This document shows positions 7,414-14,963 of a stretch of 14,988 nucleotides of DNA, piece by piece. The stretch lies in assembly GCA_017411585.1 (NCBI GenBank), contig JAFQPV010000241.1, forward strand, positions 1 through 14,988, given 5' to 3'. Each line of letters starts with the position of its first letter. Position 1 is the first letter of the stretch. This DNA is from Clostridia bacterium. GTDB taxonomy: Bacteria; Bacillota; Clostridia; UBA1381; UMGS1253. The notes beneath the pieces were generated by a model. That model was not told the origin of the DNA. It was given only the letters and a program-made list of their open reading frames with translations, and searched no databases. Made by a program: the position numbers and the translations under genes.

Positions 7414-8121
7414 TCACTCCTTAGAACTGCGCACACCACGAATCGTCGGTACAACTCCAATAACCGGCATATTGTATTTTGCAGAAATATTATCTGTCTG
7501 CTTCAAACGATTGTCCATCAATTCAATAAATAAAACCAATAATGCACTGAGAATAAAGCCCAATACTGCGCCCACAAATCCATGCAGAAGCGGATTCGGC
7601 TTATAGTACACTGCCTCCGATGCTTCTTCAACAACGATTATAGAACCCGGCACCTCTGCCACACGCGGTAACTTTACCGGAGTAATCTTTAAGACAGCTG
7701 TTGCTACATCATAGGCAACATACGGATCATCCGCCGTAACCGAAATTTGAAGCAATGGCGAGCCTACCTCAACCTGCGTTGCTTTCAGCATTTGAGCGAC
7801 CTGCGCTGCAGTTACATCTGTATCACACGCAGCAACTACATCCTCCAAAACACTTTTATACTCAATAATTTCTATATAATCTACTGCCAGCTGTGCAGAT
7901 GCAGTAAGAACACTGAGCGGCATATTGTCCAATTCCGATTTCTTATACTCTGCCTCAACAGAGGAAACATACATATTTCCTGACGAAGTGTACGTGGGCT
8001 TAATAAAATAATAACTGTACACAAAGCCAAAACAACCACCCAAAACAGTTGTCGCAATCAGTAAAACCATCCACCTATATGCAATGTGTAATAAATCTAC
8101 TAAATTCAGCTTATCACTCAC
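7414..8121 (-). CDS. cpsC: Wzz-like polysaccharide chain-length regulator, kinase adaptor (CapA/CpsC-like)
   Basis: 235 residues with a GTG start 7 nt after GGGGTGA. There are two membrane helices (about 16-38 and 180-202), an extracytoplasmic Wzz domain between them (TYTSSGNMYVSS..., YIEIIEYKSVLEDV, LLQISVTADDPYVAYDVA), and the proline-containing YKPNPLLHG before the second helix. The cytoplasmic end (NRLKQTDNISAKYNMPVIGVVP) is the part that activates the partner kinase in CapA/CapB-type pairs. It is the first gene of a unit with a strong promoter, and its stop overlaps the start region of the kinase gene. In proteobacteria adaptor and kinase are fused; here they are split as in Firmicutes. 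Confidence 0.88.
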   Translation of the reverse strand: MSDKLNLVDLLHIAYRWMVLLIATTVLGGCFGFVYSYYFIKPTYTSSGNMYVSSVEAEYKKSELDNMPLSVLTASAQLAVDYIEIIEYKSVLEDVVAACDTDVTAAQVAQMLKATQVEVGSPLLQISVTADDPYVAYDVATAVLKITPVKLPRVAEVPGSIIVVEEASEAVYYKPNPLLHGFVGAVLGFILSALLVLFIELMDNRLKQTDNISAKYNMPVIGVVPTIRGVRSSKE

Positions 8122-8191
8122 GTGTCACTTCACCCCTTTTATCCTGTCATTTTTTCTTCTTACGCATAAAAACACTATTGTATCTCTAAAT

Positions 8192-8220
8192 ATTATAACG
8201 CAGCAACTGCAAGTCGTCAA
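8192..8220 (-). promoter_or_regulatory. Sigma-A promoter of the polysaccharide unit
   Basis: On the minus strand TTGACG (8215-8220), a 17-nt spacer and TATAAT (8192-8197). Transcription would start near 8185, giving a leader of about 65 nt before the GTG of the Wzz-like gene. It sits just downstream of the terminator of the ABC exporter unit, so the two units are separately transcribed. Confidence 0.85.
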
Positions 8221-8275
8221 GGGTATTTTCCCAGAAAAAATGTTTTTTAGCGCAAAACAGCCTGTACTTTCCCTA

Positions 8276-8307
8276 AAAATGTAAATGTTTGTATGCATTT
8301 ACATTTT
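8276..8307 (-). terminator. Intrinsic terminator of the ABC exporter unit
   Basis: Arms 8276-8287 and 8296-8307 make a 12-bp perfect stem with an 8-nt loop, followed on the minus strand by five T. The upstream arm includes the TAA stop codon of the ATPase gene. It probably ends the long run that starts at the OLE promoter. Confidence 0.82.
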
Positions 8308-9516
8308 CTCCAATTGCACATTGCCGTACAATCTTGTATTCCAAGGGTATGTCTGCCTCTGTATGCGGACAGAAATGCCTTGCACACACACACCATCCGC
8401 AATACCACGACCAGAAACAAAGAATGTATATCGCGTTTCATACTGTCCGTCAGCCAAAGAAGATACATCAAAACGCAATGTGCGGCTGCATATCGCACCC
8501 GGCTGTATGTCCTCTGCAATTTCGCTCACCATTCCCGAGGCAACCGGGCGCCGCTCCGCATCATAAACCGTCAAGCGCACTCCCAGTCCCTGCGCAGGAA
8601 CAAGATTTTTCCATTTCAGATTCACGCTTAAAATTCCGTCAACAACTGCCTCCCCCGCCGAACTGCTTGCACAAATCGGCTCTACCAAGACACCCTTGCG
8701 TCGCAAAACAAACCGCGTATCTGTATAATCCAATTTTCCATTTGTTTGTATATCACTCAAATAAGCACGAATGCCTCCGTCCGTTGCACCGGCATACTTC
8801 AGCTTACCCTTTTCGAGCACCAGCACACGATCACAAATTTGTTGTACCGTCGTCATATTGTGACTCACATACAGCACTGTTTTTCCTGATTCGGTTGCCA
8901 GCTGCATAATCTTTTCAAGACACTTTTGCCGGAACTGTGCATCACCGACTGCCAACACCTCATCTAAAATCAAAATGTCCGAATCCAAGTGTGATGCGAC
9001 CGCGAAAGCGAGCTTCACATACATACCGGAGGAGTAGCGCTTCACCGGCGTGTCGATAAACTCTTCACATTCGGAAAAAGCAATTATATCCTCAATTTTT
9101 TCATCAATTTCACCGCGGCGCATACCAAGAATTGCGCCATTCAAATATATATTCTCACGACCGGTCAGTTCCGCATGAAAGCCTGTGCCGATTTCAAGCA
9201 TACTCGACACGCTGCCGCGAATATACACAGTTCCCTCACTTGGTGCCGTAATGCGCGAAAGCACCTTTAAAAGCGTAGACTTACCGGCACCGTTTCTGCC
9301 GATAATCCCGACAACCTCACCCTTCTGAATTTCAAAATTCAATCCATCTAATGCTTTAAACTCTGTACATTTTTTTCCGCCAAGACGGCTGTTCGGGTCT
9401 TCCCAGCCACGCAAACGCGCCCAGATACTCTGTAAATCGCGCGACAAAGAACCGCCGCCGATACGACCGCGATGGTATGTCTTATGTAAATTTTCCACAC
9501 GAATTACTGTTTCCAT
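8299..9516 (-). CDS. wzt: Polysaccharide/teichoic acid ABC exporter ATPase with Wzt-type C-terminal domain
   Basis: About 405 residues from ATG 9516, which follows GTGAGG; an in-frame GTG at 9531 overlaps the permease stop but lacks a ribosome site. The ATPase domain has Walker A GRNGAGKST (73-81), signature YSSGM (161-165), Walker B LILDE (182-186) and the H-loop SHN (218-220). The long insert before Walker A and the sequence EVLAVGDAQF are typical of the TagH/Wzt/RfbE group. Residues from about 270 onward form an extra beta-rich domain with Wzt C-terminal features; in known members this domain recognises the end of the exported glycan. It works with the permease just upstream. Substrate is unknown. 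Confidence 0.9.
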   Translation of the reverse strand: METVIRVENLHKTYHRGRIGGGSLSRDLQSIWARLRGWEDPNSRLGGKKCTEFKALDGLNFEIQKGEVVGIIGRNGAGKSTLLKVLSRITAPSEGTVYIRGSVSSMLEIGTGFHAELTGRENIYLNGAILGMRRGEIDEKIEDIIAFSECEEFIDTPVKRYSSGMYVKLAFAVASHLDSDILILDEVLAVGDAQFRQKCLEKIMQLATESGKTVLYVSHNMTTVQQICDRVLVLEKGKLKYAGATDGGIRAYLSDIQTNGKLDYTDTRFVLRRKGVLVEPICASSSAGEAVVDGILSVNLKWKNLVPAQGLGVRLTVYDAERRPVASGMVSEIAEDIQPGAICSRTLRFDVSSLADGQYETRYTFFVSGRGIADGVCVQGISVRIQRQTYPWNTRLYGNVQLEKM

Positions 9517-9527
9517 CTGTAACAACC

Positions 9528-10367
9528 TCACACAACATCAATAAATGTACGCTCCGTCCGTTTAAACAGCCAATAGCCGACGCCAAAAACCAGCAGTGCA
9601 ACTGTTGCAGAGCATACCATATGTCCCCATGAAAGCGTGCCGACACCCAAAAAACCGTATCGAAATGCCTCCATAAACGGCGTAACCGGATTGAGCATAT
9701 ACAGCCAACGATATGCTTCAGGAACTGCCGATGCCGGATAAACCACAGGTGTAATATACATCCACGCCTGCAAAAGAAAGCTGACCATTACGGCCATATC
9801 ACGATACTTTGCCGTAATACTGGTTAAAATCAATCCGCATCCCAAAGCCAAAATCGCACTTTGCAAAAGCACAACCGGCAAAAGCAGGCACGCTGCTCTG
9901 ACACGCACAACACCCGCCACCGCATAATAGATTACAAATGCAAGAAATATCAAAAATTGCACACCGAAAATGACCATTTTGGAAAACACAACCGAAACAG
10001 GCACGGTCAGCCGTGGAAAATATACTTTGCCGAATAAACGCGCATTATTTCGAAAAGTCTCCGAAATTTTGGCAAGACATGAAGAAAAATAAGACCACAA
10101 AATGCTGCCTGCCATATAAAAAACAAATCGCGGCACGCCGTCTGTAGAGAGCTTTGCGATGCCGCCAAATACAACTGTAAATACTGAAGATGTCAAAAGT
10201 GCAGACAACACAAACCACAGCGGACCAAGTACTGTCTGCGTGTACATCGTTTTGCAATCACGTACAACAAAGAGCCGCGTAAGCTCTACAGCCTGACGAA
10301 ACGCACTTTTTCCGCCCACAGATTTGCTTTTTTTCGGCGTAATCACCGTTGTCCACTGCTGCCCCAT
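9528..10367 (-). CDS. wzm: Polysaccharide ABC exporter permease (Wzm/TagG type, ABC-2)
   Basis: 279 residues with six predicted membrane helices and the family hallmarks: the N-terminal amphipathic stretch with VVRDCKTMYTQTVLGPLWFVL, KVYFPRLTVPVS in the middle, and WMYITPVVYPASAVPEAYRWLYMLNPVTPFMEAFR near the end. With the next gene it exports a lipid-linked polysaccharide, such as wall teichoic acid or an O-antigen-like polymer, across the membrane. AAGGAG precedes the ATG and contains part of the stop codon of tlyA (11 nt between genes), which suggests co-transcription with dxs-tlyA. Confidence 0.9.
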   Translation of the reverse strand: MGQQWTTVITPKKSKSVGGKSAFRQAVELTRLFVVRDCKTMYTQTVLGPLWFVLSALLTSSVFTVVFGGIAKLSTDGVPRFVFYMAGSILWSYFSSCLAKISETFRNNARLFGKVYFPRLTVPVSVVFSKMVIFGVQFLIFLAFVIYYAVAGVVRVRAACLLLPVVLLQSAILALGCGLILTSITAKYRDMAVMVSFLLQAWMYITPVVYPASAVPEAYRWLYMLNPVTPFMEAFRYGFLGVGTLSWGHMVCSATVALLVFGVGYWLFKRTERTFIDVV

Positions 10368-10378
10368 ATCCTCACTCC

Positions 10379-11179
10379 TTATTTTTGCAGCGCGCCGTGC
10401 GCCGCAGCAACAACCGCCGCCGCATCTACTGTCGTATCTGCGCCACCGATTTTTAAATGCACCAAGTATTCAATATTCCCCTCCGGTCCCTTAACCGGTG
10501 AATAATCAAGACCACATACGCCCATACCGTTGTCCTTTGCAAAGGACAACACGCGCAAAATCACACTTTCATGCACTGCCGGATTTGTGACAATGCCTTT
10601 GGCTTCCACCTGTTCCTTTTCCGCTTCAAACTGCGGTTTAATTAATGCCACTATGTCGGCATCCTCTGAAAGCAATGTGCGCAGCACCGGCAAAACCAGC
10701 CCAAGCGAAATGAACGAAACATCAATAGAGGCAAAGGTCGGTCTGCACCCAAGCATCTCCTCCGTCACGAAACGAATGTTTGTACGCTCCATATTCACCA
10801 CACGCTTGTCGCTTCGCAGTTTCCAGGCAAGCTGTCCGTAACCGACATCCACCGCAAACACTCGTGCGGCACCGTTTTGCAGCATACAATCCGTAAAGCC
10901 ACCTGTGGATGCACCGATATCCATCGCAGTTTTATCTGCCAAAGACACTTGGAAAACCTGCATCGCCTTTTCGAGCTTCAAGCCGCCACGGCTGACAAAC
11001 TTCAGCCCCTTTTCGCGCACCTCAATTACATCCTTCTCACCAACCATATGCCCTGCCGTGTCCAGACGCACTTCCTTATTATATACCAACCCGGAAAGCA
11101 CAATTGCCTGCGCCGTTTTCACATCCGGTGCAAACCCATGCTCTACCAAATATGCATCCAATCGAATTTTCTTTGCCAA
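10379..11179 (-). CDS. tlyA: TlyA-family rRNA 2'-O-methyltransferase
   Basis: 266 residues from the TTG at 11179, which gives the usual family start (L/M)AKKIRLDAYLVEHG, lies one base after the dxs stop and follows GAGGGGA; an in-frame GTG is at 11197. Residues 1-60 are an S4 RNA-binding domain, then a FtsJ/RrmJ-like Rossmann fold with the SAM motif AMDIGASTGGFTD (about 85-97), DVGYGQLAWKLR, and IDVSFISL. TlyA methylates the 2'-OH of specific cytidines in 16S and, in some species, 23S rRNA, which also affects capreomycin sensitivity; the older name haemolysin A is misleading. dxs-tlyA adjacency is common in Clostridia. The following gene is usually NAD kinase or argR; here it is an ABC exporter. 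Confidence 0.9.
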   Translation of the reverse strand: MAKKIRLDAYLVEHGFAPDVKTAQAIVLSGLVYNKEVRLDTAGHMVGEKDVIEVREKGLKFVSRGGLKLEKAMQVFQVSLADKTAMDIGASTGGFTDCMLQNGAARVFAVDVGYGQLAWKLRSDKRVVNMERTNIRFVTEEMLGCRPTFASIDVSFISLGLVLPVLRTLLSEDADIVALIKPQFEAEKEQVEAKGIVTNPAVHESVILRVLSFAKDNGMGVCGLDYSPVKGPEGNIEYLVHLKIGGADTTVDAAAVVAAAHGALQK

Positions 11180-11180
11180 A

Positions 11181-13034
11181 TCAGCTCTTCCCCTCACAAA
11201 TCCATTCAGCAATGCCTTTTGCATCCATACCAAAGCGGCGGTACACCGACGAAACCTCCGCCTGCGTTACAAACGCATCATAACCACGGTGGACAAACTC
11301 AGCTTGCACTCCTTGCGCCGCAAGGATGGAACCAATCGCCTCGCCAATACCACCGGCACGCACGCCATCCTCTACAACAAGTAATCGCTTCGTTTTCCTA
11401 ACACTTTTCAAAATAACTTCCGTCTCCAATGGCCACACCTGACGCAATACAAGCACATCAGCCTGTATCCCTTGCTGCGCCGCCTGCTCTGCTGCCAATA
11501 TAGCTTCGTGGGCAAGCGTGCCAACAGCAACAACGGTTGCTGCATCCCCTTCACGCACACAATCCGTAACACCGGCGCGAAATACACACGGCAGCTTTGC
11601 CTGTACATTCCCACGCGGATAGCGCAGTGCCACAGGCCCGTCTACCGCCTGCACTGCATAGCGAAGCATTGCATCCATATCTTCAAAATTGCACGGCGCA
11701 AGCACTGTCATATTCGGCGTGTGCCGCATAAATGCAATATCAAAAACGCCCTGATGCGTCTCACCGTCTGCACCAACAACGCCGGCACGATCTATCGCAA
11801 AAACAACGTGTAAATTCTGCATCGCAACATCATGAATAATCTGATCATACGCGCGCTGCAAAAAGGAAGAATACACCGAAACAACCGGTACCTTTCCGGA
11901 AATCGCAAGCCCTGCAGCTGATGTAACCGCATGCGCCTCCGCAATGCCGACATCAAAGAATCGATCCGGATACTGCGCAGCAAACGCACCAAGTCCGCTG
12001 CCAAGCGTCATCGCAGGGCTGATTGCAACCACACGCTTATCCTCCTGTACAAGCCTTGACAAGCTTTCGCCAAACACCGCAGAATAGTCCTGCTTTTTCT
12101 GTTTTGTGCACGCTTCACCGTCTGCGCTGTCAAATTTTGAAACACCGTGGAAATACTGCGGCGCATTTTCTGCCGGCGCATAGCCCTTACCCTTTACGGT
12201 ACATATATGCACCAACACCGGTCCCGGTGTCTGCTTTGCGCGGCGCAGCATCATTTCTGTTTTCTCTAAATTATGTCCGTCAACCGGCCCCAGATACGTA
12301 AAACCCAGTTCATCAAATATATTCGCCGGCAAAAGCACCTTTTTTATCGCATTCTTTGTTGCACGTAATGCCGCCGCAACACCTTTACCAACTGCATTTT
12401 TAGACAAAATCTGTTCCGTTTTAGATTTAGCATGCAAATAAGACGGTTGTGTCCGGATTTTTGATAAATATTCCGACATACCGCCGACGTTGTCCGAAAT
12501 CGACATCTGATTGTCATTTAAAACCACAATCAAATTGCCGCTTTCACGTCCTGCATCACAAAGCGCTTCATATGCAAGTCCGCCGGTAAGTGCACCGTCG
12601 CCAATGAGCGCAATGACATGGTGTGTCTCTTTTGCCAAATCGCGCGCACGCGCAATACCGAGCGCAGCAGAAACCGAGGTTGAACTGTGCCCCGTATTAA
12701 AACAGTCGTACTCGCTCTCCGCCGTTTTCGGGAAACCTGCAAGTCCGCCCTCGCGGCGTAACGTGTCAAACCGATTTTTACGACCGGTAATGATTTTATG
12801 AATATAGCTTTGATGTCCCACATCGAAAACCAGCTTATCCTCCGGCAAATTAAACACGCGATGCAGTGCAAGCGTTAGCTCGACCACACCCAAATTGGAT
12901 GCCAGATGTCCACCCGTTTTGGAAACGGACTCGATTAAAAAGGCTCTGATTTCCGCTGCAAGCTGAACCAGCTGATCGGAATTGAGAGCCTTCACATCCG
13001 CAGGACTGTTAATTGTGTCTAAAATTTCGTACAT
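11181..13034 (-). CDS. dxs: 1-deoxy-D-xylulose-5-phosphate synthase
   Basis: 617 residues, normal length. DXS condenses pyruvate and glyceraldehyde 3-phosphate to DXP, the first step of the MEP isoprenoid pathway. Seen in order: GGHLASNLG with the conserved His (about 43), DVGHQSYIHKIITGR (72-86), the thiamine diphosphate motif GDG (145-147) to NDN (173-175), the catalytic Glu in DVGIAEAHA, the pyrimidine-binding transketolase domain, and a C-terminal transketolase domain ending in the VVEDGVRAGGIGEAI region. It follows oapA by 37 nt and precedes tlyA by 1 nt. Close linkage of OLE, oapA and isoprenoid genes is a known pattern. Confidence 0.96.
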   Translation of the reverse strand: MYEILDTINSPADVKALNSDQLVQLAAEIRAFLIESVSKTGGHLASNLGVVELTLALHRVFNLPEDKLVFDVGHQSYIHKIITGRKNRFDTLRREGGLAGFPKTAESEYDCFNTGHSSTSVSAALGIARARDLAKETHHVIALIGDGALTGGLAYEALCDAGRESGNLIVVLNDNQMSISDNVGGMSEYLSKIRTQPSYLHAKSKTEQILSKNAVGKGVAAALRATKNAIKKVLLPANIFDELGFTYLGPVDGHNLEKTEMMLRRAKQTPGPVLVHICTVKGKGYAPAENAPQYFHGVSKFDSADGEACTKQKKQDYSAVFGESLSRLVQEDKRVVAISPAMTLGSGLGAFAAQYPDRFFDVGIAEAHAVTSAAGLAISGKVPVVSVYSSFLQRAYDQIIHDVAMQNLHVVFAIDRAGVVGADGETHQGVFDIAFMRHTPNMTVLAPCNFEDMDAMLRYAVQAVDGPVALRYPRGNVQAKLPCVFRAGVTDCVREGDAATVVAVGTLAHEAILAAEQAAQQGIQADVLVLRQVWPLETEVILKSVRKTKRLLVVEDGVRAGGIGEAIGSILAAQGVQAEFVHRGYDAFVTQAEVSSVYRRFGMDAKGIAEWICEGKS

Positions 13035-13071
13035 AGACTACACTCGTTTCTATCCTAAACCAAGAGATTAC

Positions 13072-13656
13072 CTACTGTTTTTTGCGCTGAAACGGCACGC
13101 AAACGTAGTAGACGATTTTCCCCAATATAAATACAATTGTGTTGTTGTTCATCATAGCAACACCTTTACCTGCCGCTTTACCGCCAATCATCAATGCGGC
13201 GACCACACCTGCCAAAAGCAGGTTTAAAAGGTCATGGTTCATATGCAGCATCACAGAAAGGCCCACCACGATTGCACCGGTCATCGCGCCGCTGATGATG
13301 CCGGCAATATCACCGATAACGTCATTACATAAGCTGGAAAGCTGCTGCGCGTTACGGATAATCTTGATGCTTTCCTTTGCACCCTTAATGCGACGGGTCG
13401 CCATCGCATGAAACGGCGCTTCACTCGCCGTTGAAATTGCCATACCAATCATATCAAACAAAATACTCAAAATAACGATCAGCATCAATACAATAAACGC
13501 CAAGACCGTGCCCATTTCCTCTGCACTCGCGGTCAAAACACTGAATGCGACACTGAGCACAAACGCAAGCACCGTAACAATCACGGTCCATTTATGATTG
13601 ATTTTCAGGTTCTCCGCCGAGCTTTTAACCTTCAGCCTTCGCCTATCCCTGTCCAA
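13072..13656 (-). CDS. oapA: OLE RNA-associated membrane protein OapA
   Basis: 194 residues with a TTG start behind GGAGTGAT, about 7 nt upstream. The N-terminus is very basic (DRDRRRLKVK). About five hydrophobic helices are seen (23-43, 48-70, 112-135, 141-163, 172-188), with a conserved-looking cytoplasmic or amphipathic stretch 73-112 (ISTASEAPFHAMATRRIKGAKESIKIIRN...SSLCNDVIGDI). This resembles the DUF21-like part of CorB/CNNM magnesium transport proteins. OapA is known to bind OLE RNA and bring it to the membrane, and loss of either makes Bacillus halodurans sensitive to short alcohols, cold and Mg2+. The identification rests on size, topology and position directly downstream of the OLE gene with no terminator between. 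Confidence 0.87.
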   Translation of the reverse strand: MDRDRRRLKVKSSAENLKINHKWTVIVTVLAFVLSVAFSVLTASAEEMGTVLAFIVLMLIVILSILFDMIGMAISTASEAPFHAMATRRIKGAKESIKIIRNAQQLSSLCNDVIGDIAGIISGAMTGAIVVGLSVMLHMNHDLLNLLLAGVVAALMIGGKAAGKGVAMMNNNTIVFILGKIVYYVCVPFQRKKQ

Positions 13657-13689
13657 GAAAGAATCACTCCATTAGTTTAATTCTGCAAT

Positions 13690-14348
13690 ACAATAGGAAA
13701 TGCCGTCAAAAAAACGGTGGTAATCTGCAATGTTAATTTTACGGCTTGAGGTCAGGTAGGCTTTCCCATGCCACTACTCTTCCGTCGCCGGAAAAGCGGT
13801 TTCCCTTGAAAGCAGCATACGCGCACGTTACCATGCATGTGACCTGACTACCACTGAGTCCGTACCTCAATCCATTGCAAACCAGCGAAGCAACAGTCTA
13901 GGGGATTTCCCCGACAGTCACACCTGTTCTTAGCCTCTTTTGCAGATTGCGTTTCAAACAGCGATAACCGGCTGCATTGGCCAACACAGACCGGTCTGTC
14001 CGTTATCCCGGCACAATCCGCTCAAGGCAGGCTACACTGCACCCAGCACAAAAAGCACCGAGATACAGGTTTCATCCTAAGTCGTAGAAGCTTGAGTCGA
14101 GCTTATGCCCGAAAACAGAGGCAACCACGAGTTTAGGTCTCCACGGTAAAGGGGATCGACGCCCGCATGCCATTGCGGATCGCCCCTAAACCTTAACTTC
14201 CAGCACCCACCCCGAACTGGGCGTTCAAAGCAAGCACCAGAAACTTCATCGATATGCCCTTCAGCGGATTTTTAGGCCCGCCTTGGGAACAGGTAGATCT
14301 GACTAGAATACTGCACCACCGCTTTTTTAGCGGTATTTCCTACTTTTG
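13690..14348 (-). ncRNA. ole: OLE RNA (ornate, large, extremophilic)
   Basis: This 660-nt non-coding stretch contains no plausible ORF but is full of GC-rich inverted repeats. It has a promoter placed to start near 14348 and lies just upstream of an OapA-like gene and dxs. Size (about 600-660 nt), strand, absence of coding potential, and the neighbours fit OLE RNA, which is found in many anaerobic Clostridia and some Bacilli. Seen directly: a 28-nt terminal inverted repeat (14315-14342 with 13694-13721) that would close the molecule; a GGGG...CCCC hairpin with CCGCA/TGCGG inside near 14149-14186; a GATAAC/GTTATC stem near 13963-14007. OLE forms a membrane ribonucleoprotein with OapA, OapB and OapC; its biochemical activity is not settled. 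Exact ends are estimates. I could not run a covariance search. Confidence 0.88.
13694..14342. repeat. 28-nt inverted repeat at the two ends of the OLE gene
   Basis: 14315-14342 and 13694-13721 are inverted copies with 24 of 28 positions identical; all four differences are transitions. In the RNA this is a stem of 24 Watson-Crick pairs, two G-U wobbles and two A-C mismatches. Each arm can also fold alone into a small hairpin (ACCGC/GCGGT at the 5' end, CCGT/ACGG at the 3' end). Confidence 0.85.
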
Positions 14349-14355
14349 CAAATTT

Positions 14356-14384
14356 ATATTATCACGTTTTTACTGATTTGTAAA
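14356..14384 (-). promoter_or_regulatory. Sigma-A promoter of OLE RNA
   Basis: On the minus strand TTTACA (14379-14384), a 17-nt spacer and TAATAT (14356-14361), preceded by TG one base upstream (extended -10). The predicted start is about 14347-14349, directly before the left arm of the terminal OLE stem. With no terminator before oapA, the same promoter probably drives oapA-dxs-tlyA and perhaps the ABC exporter. Confidence 0.85.
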
Positions 14385-14394
14385 GAGAAAACTT

Positions 14395-14500
14395 TAAATA
14401 AATATCCACCCGCCTAGCGGGTGGTTTTTCATATGCGGGCGAAGCCCTATGTTCCTCGCCACGCGTATAACGCGTAAGTCAATCTGCCAACTGCGTATTT
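14395..14500 (-). mobile_element. Right-end region of the IS200/IS605 element
   Basis: Non-coding tail of the element after tnpA. It carries an 8-bp hairpin with a 3-nt loop (CCACCCGC 14406-14413, GCGGGTGG 14417-14424), a smaller GGGC/GCCC hairpin (14437-14447) and two ACGCGT boxes (14461-14466 and 14470-14475). Subterminal hairpins are what Y1 transposases recognise. On the plus strand the first hairpin is followed by five T, so it may also stop transcription in that direction. The exact element end is uncertain, about 14394-14405. The left end is beyond the window. Confidence 0.65.
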
Positions 14501-14501
14501 G

Positions 14502-14963
14502 TTACCTGCGACCCGTAAACGGGTTGCCTTCTTCAATCATCAGTTGACCAGCCATCTCGTCCTCTTTTAATTGGTTCTGTATGTACTCTGCAATTCGGCT
14601 TTCATTCTTTCCAACCGTATCCACATAATACCCCTTACACCAGAATTCTCGATTCCGATACTTGTATTTCAGTTCGCCGAATTGCTCATACAGCATTACG
14701 CTACTTTTCCCTTTGAGATACCCCATGAAACTCGACACCGCTATCTTTGGCGGTATTTCCACCAACATATGTATGTGGTCCGGGCACACCTCTGCTTCTA
14801 TAATCTTTACACCCTTCCACTCACACAATTCTCTCAATATCTTTCCTATTGCTGCCTTTTTTTGTGAAAAGAATACTTTTCTCCGATACTTTGGCGCAAA
14901 CACTATATGATATTTGCAATTCCATTTCGTATGTGATAAACTGTTTATGTCATTCAAGCCCAT
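14502..14963 (-). CDS. tnpA: IS200/IS605-family Y1 transposase
   Basis: 153 residues, the full family length and apparently intact. This HUH-class single-strand transposase has the metal-binding His-x-His in PDHIHMLVEIPP (H63, H65), the usual N-terminal HTKWNCKYHIVFAPKYRRKV, and the catalytic Tyr in the last helix, EYIQNQ (Y127 with Q131). It cuts and pastes single-stranded DNA at subterminal hairpins. The ATG follows AGGGAGG by 8 nt. No accessory TnpB is seen inside the window; one could lie to the right of it. Confidence 0.95.
   Translation of the reverse strand: MGLNDINSLSHTKWNCKYHIVFAPKYRRKVFFSQKKAAIGKILRELCEWKGVKIIEAEVCPDHIHMLVEIPPKIAVSSFMGYLKGKSSVMLYEQFGELKYKYRNREFWCKGYYVDTVGKNESRIAEYIQNQLKEDEMAGQLMIEEGNPFTGRR

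Noticed and set aside
8147..8167. Tiny leader ORF MRKKKK in the 5' leader of the polysaccharide unit
   Set aside because: No ribosome site before it; six codons of AT-rich sequence occur easily by chance.
8289..8909. Plus-strand ORF opposite the ABC ATPase gene
   Set aside because: Antisense shadow of a gene with clear Walker motifs; composition unlike the real proteins.
13690..14348. tmRNA or RNase P RNA as an explanation of the large RNA
   Set aside because: No tRNA-like ends or tag ORF for tmRNA, and no recognisable conserved RNase P core sequences; the length and oapA/dxs context fit OLE instead.
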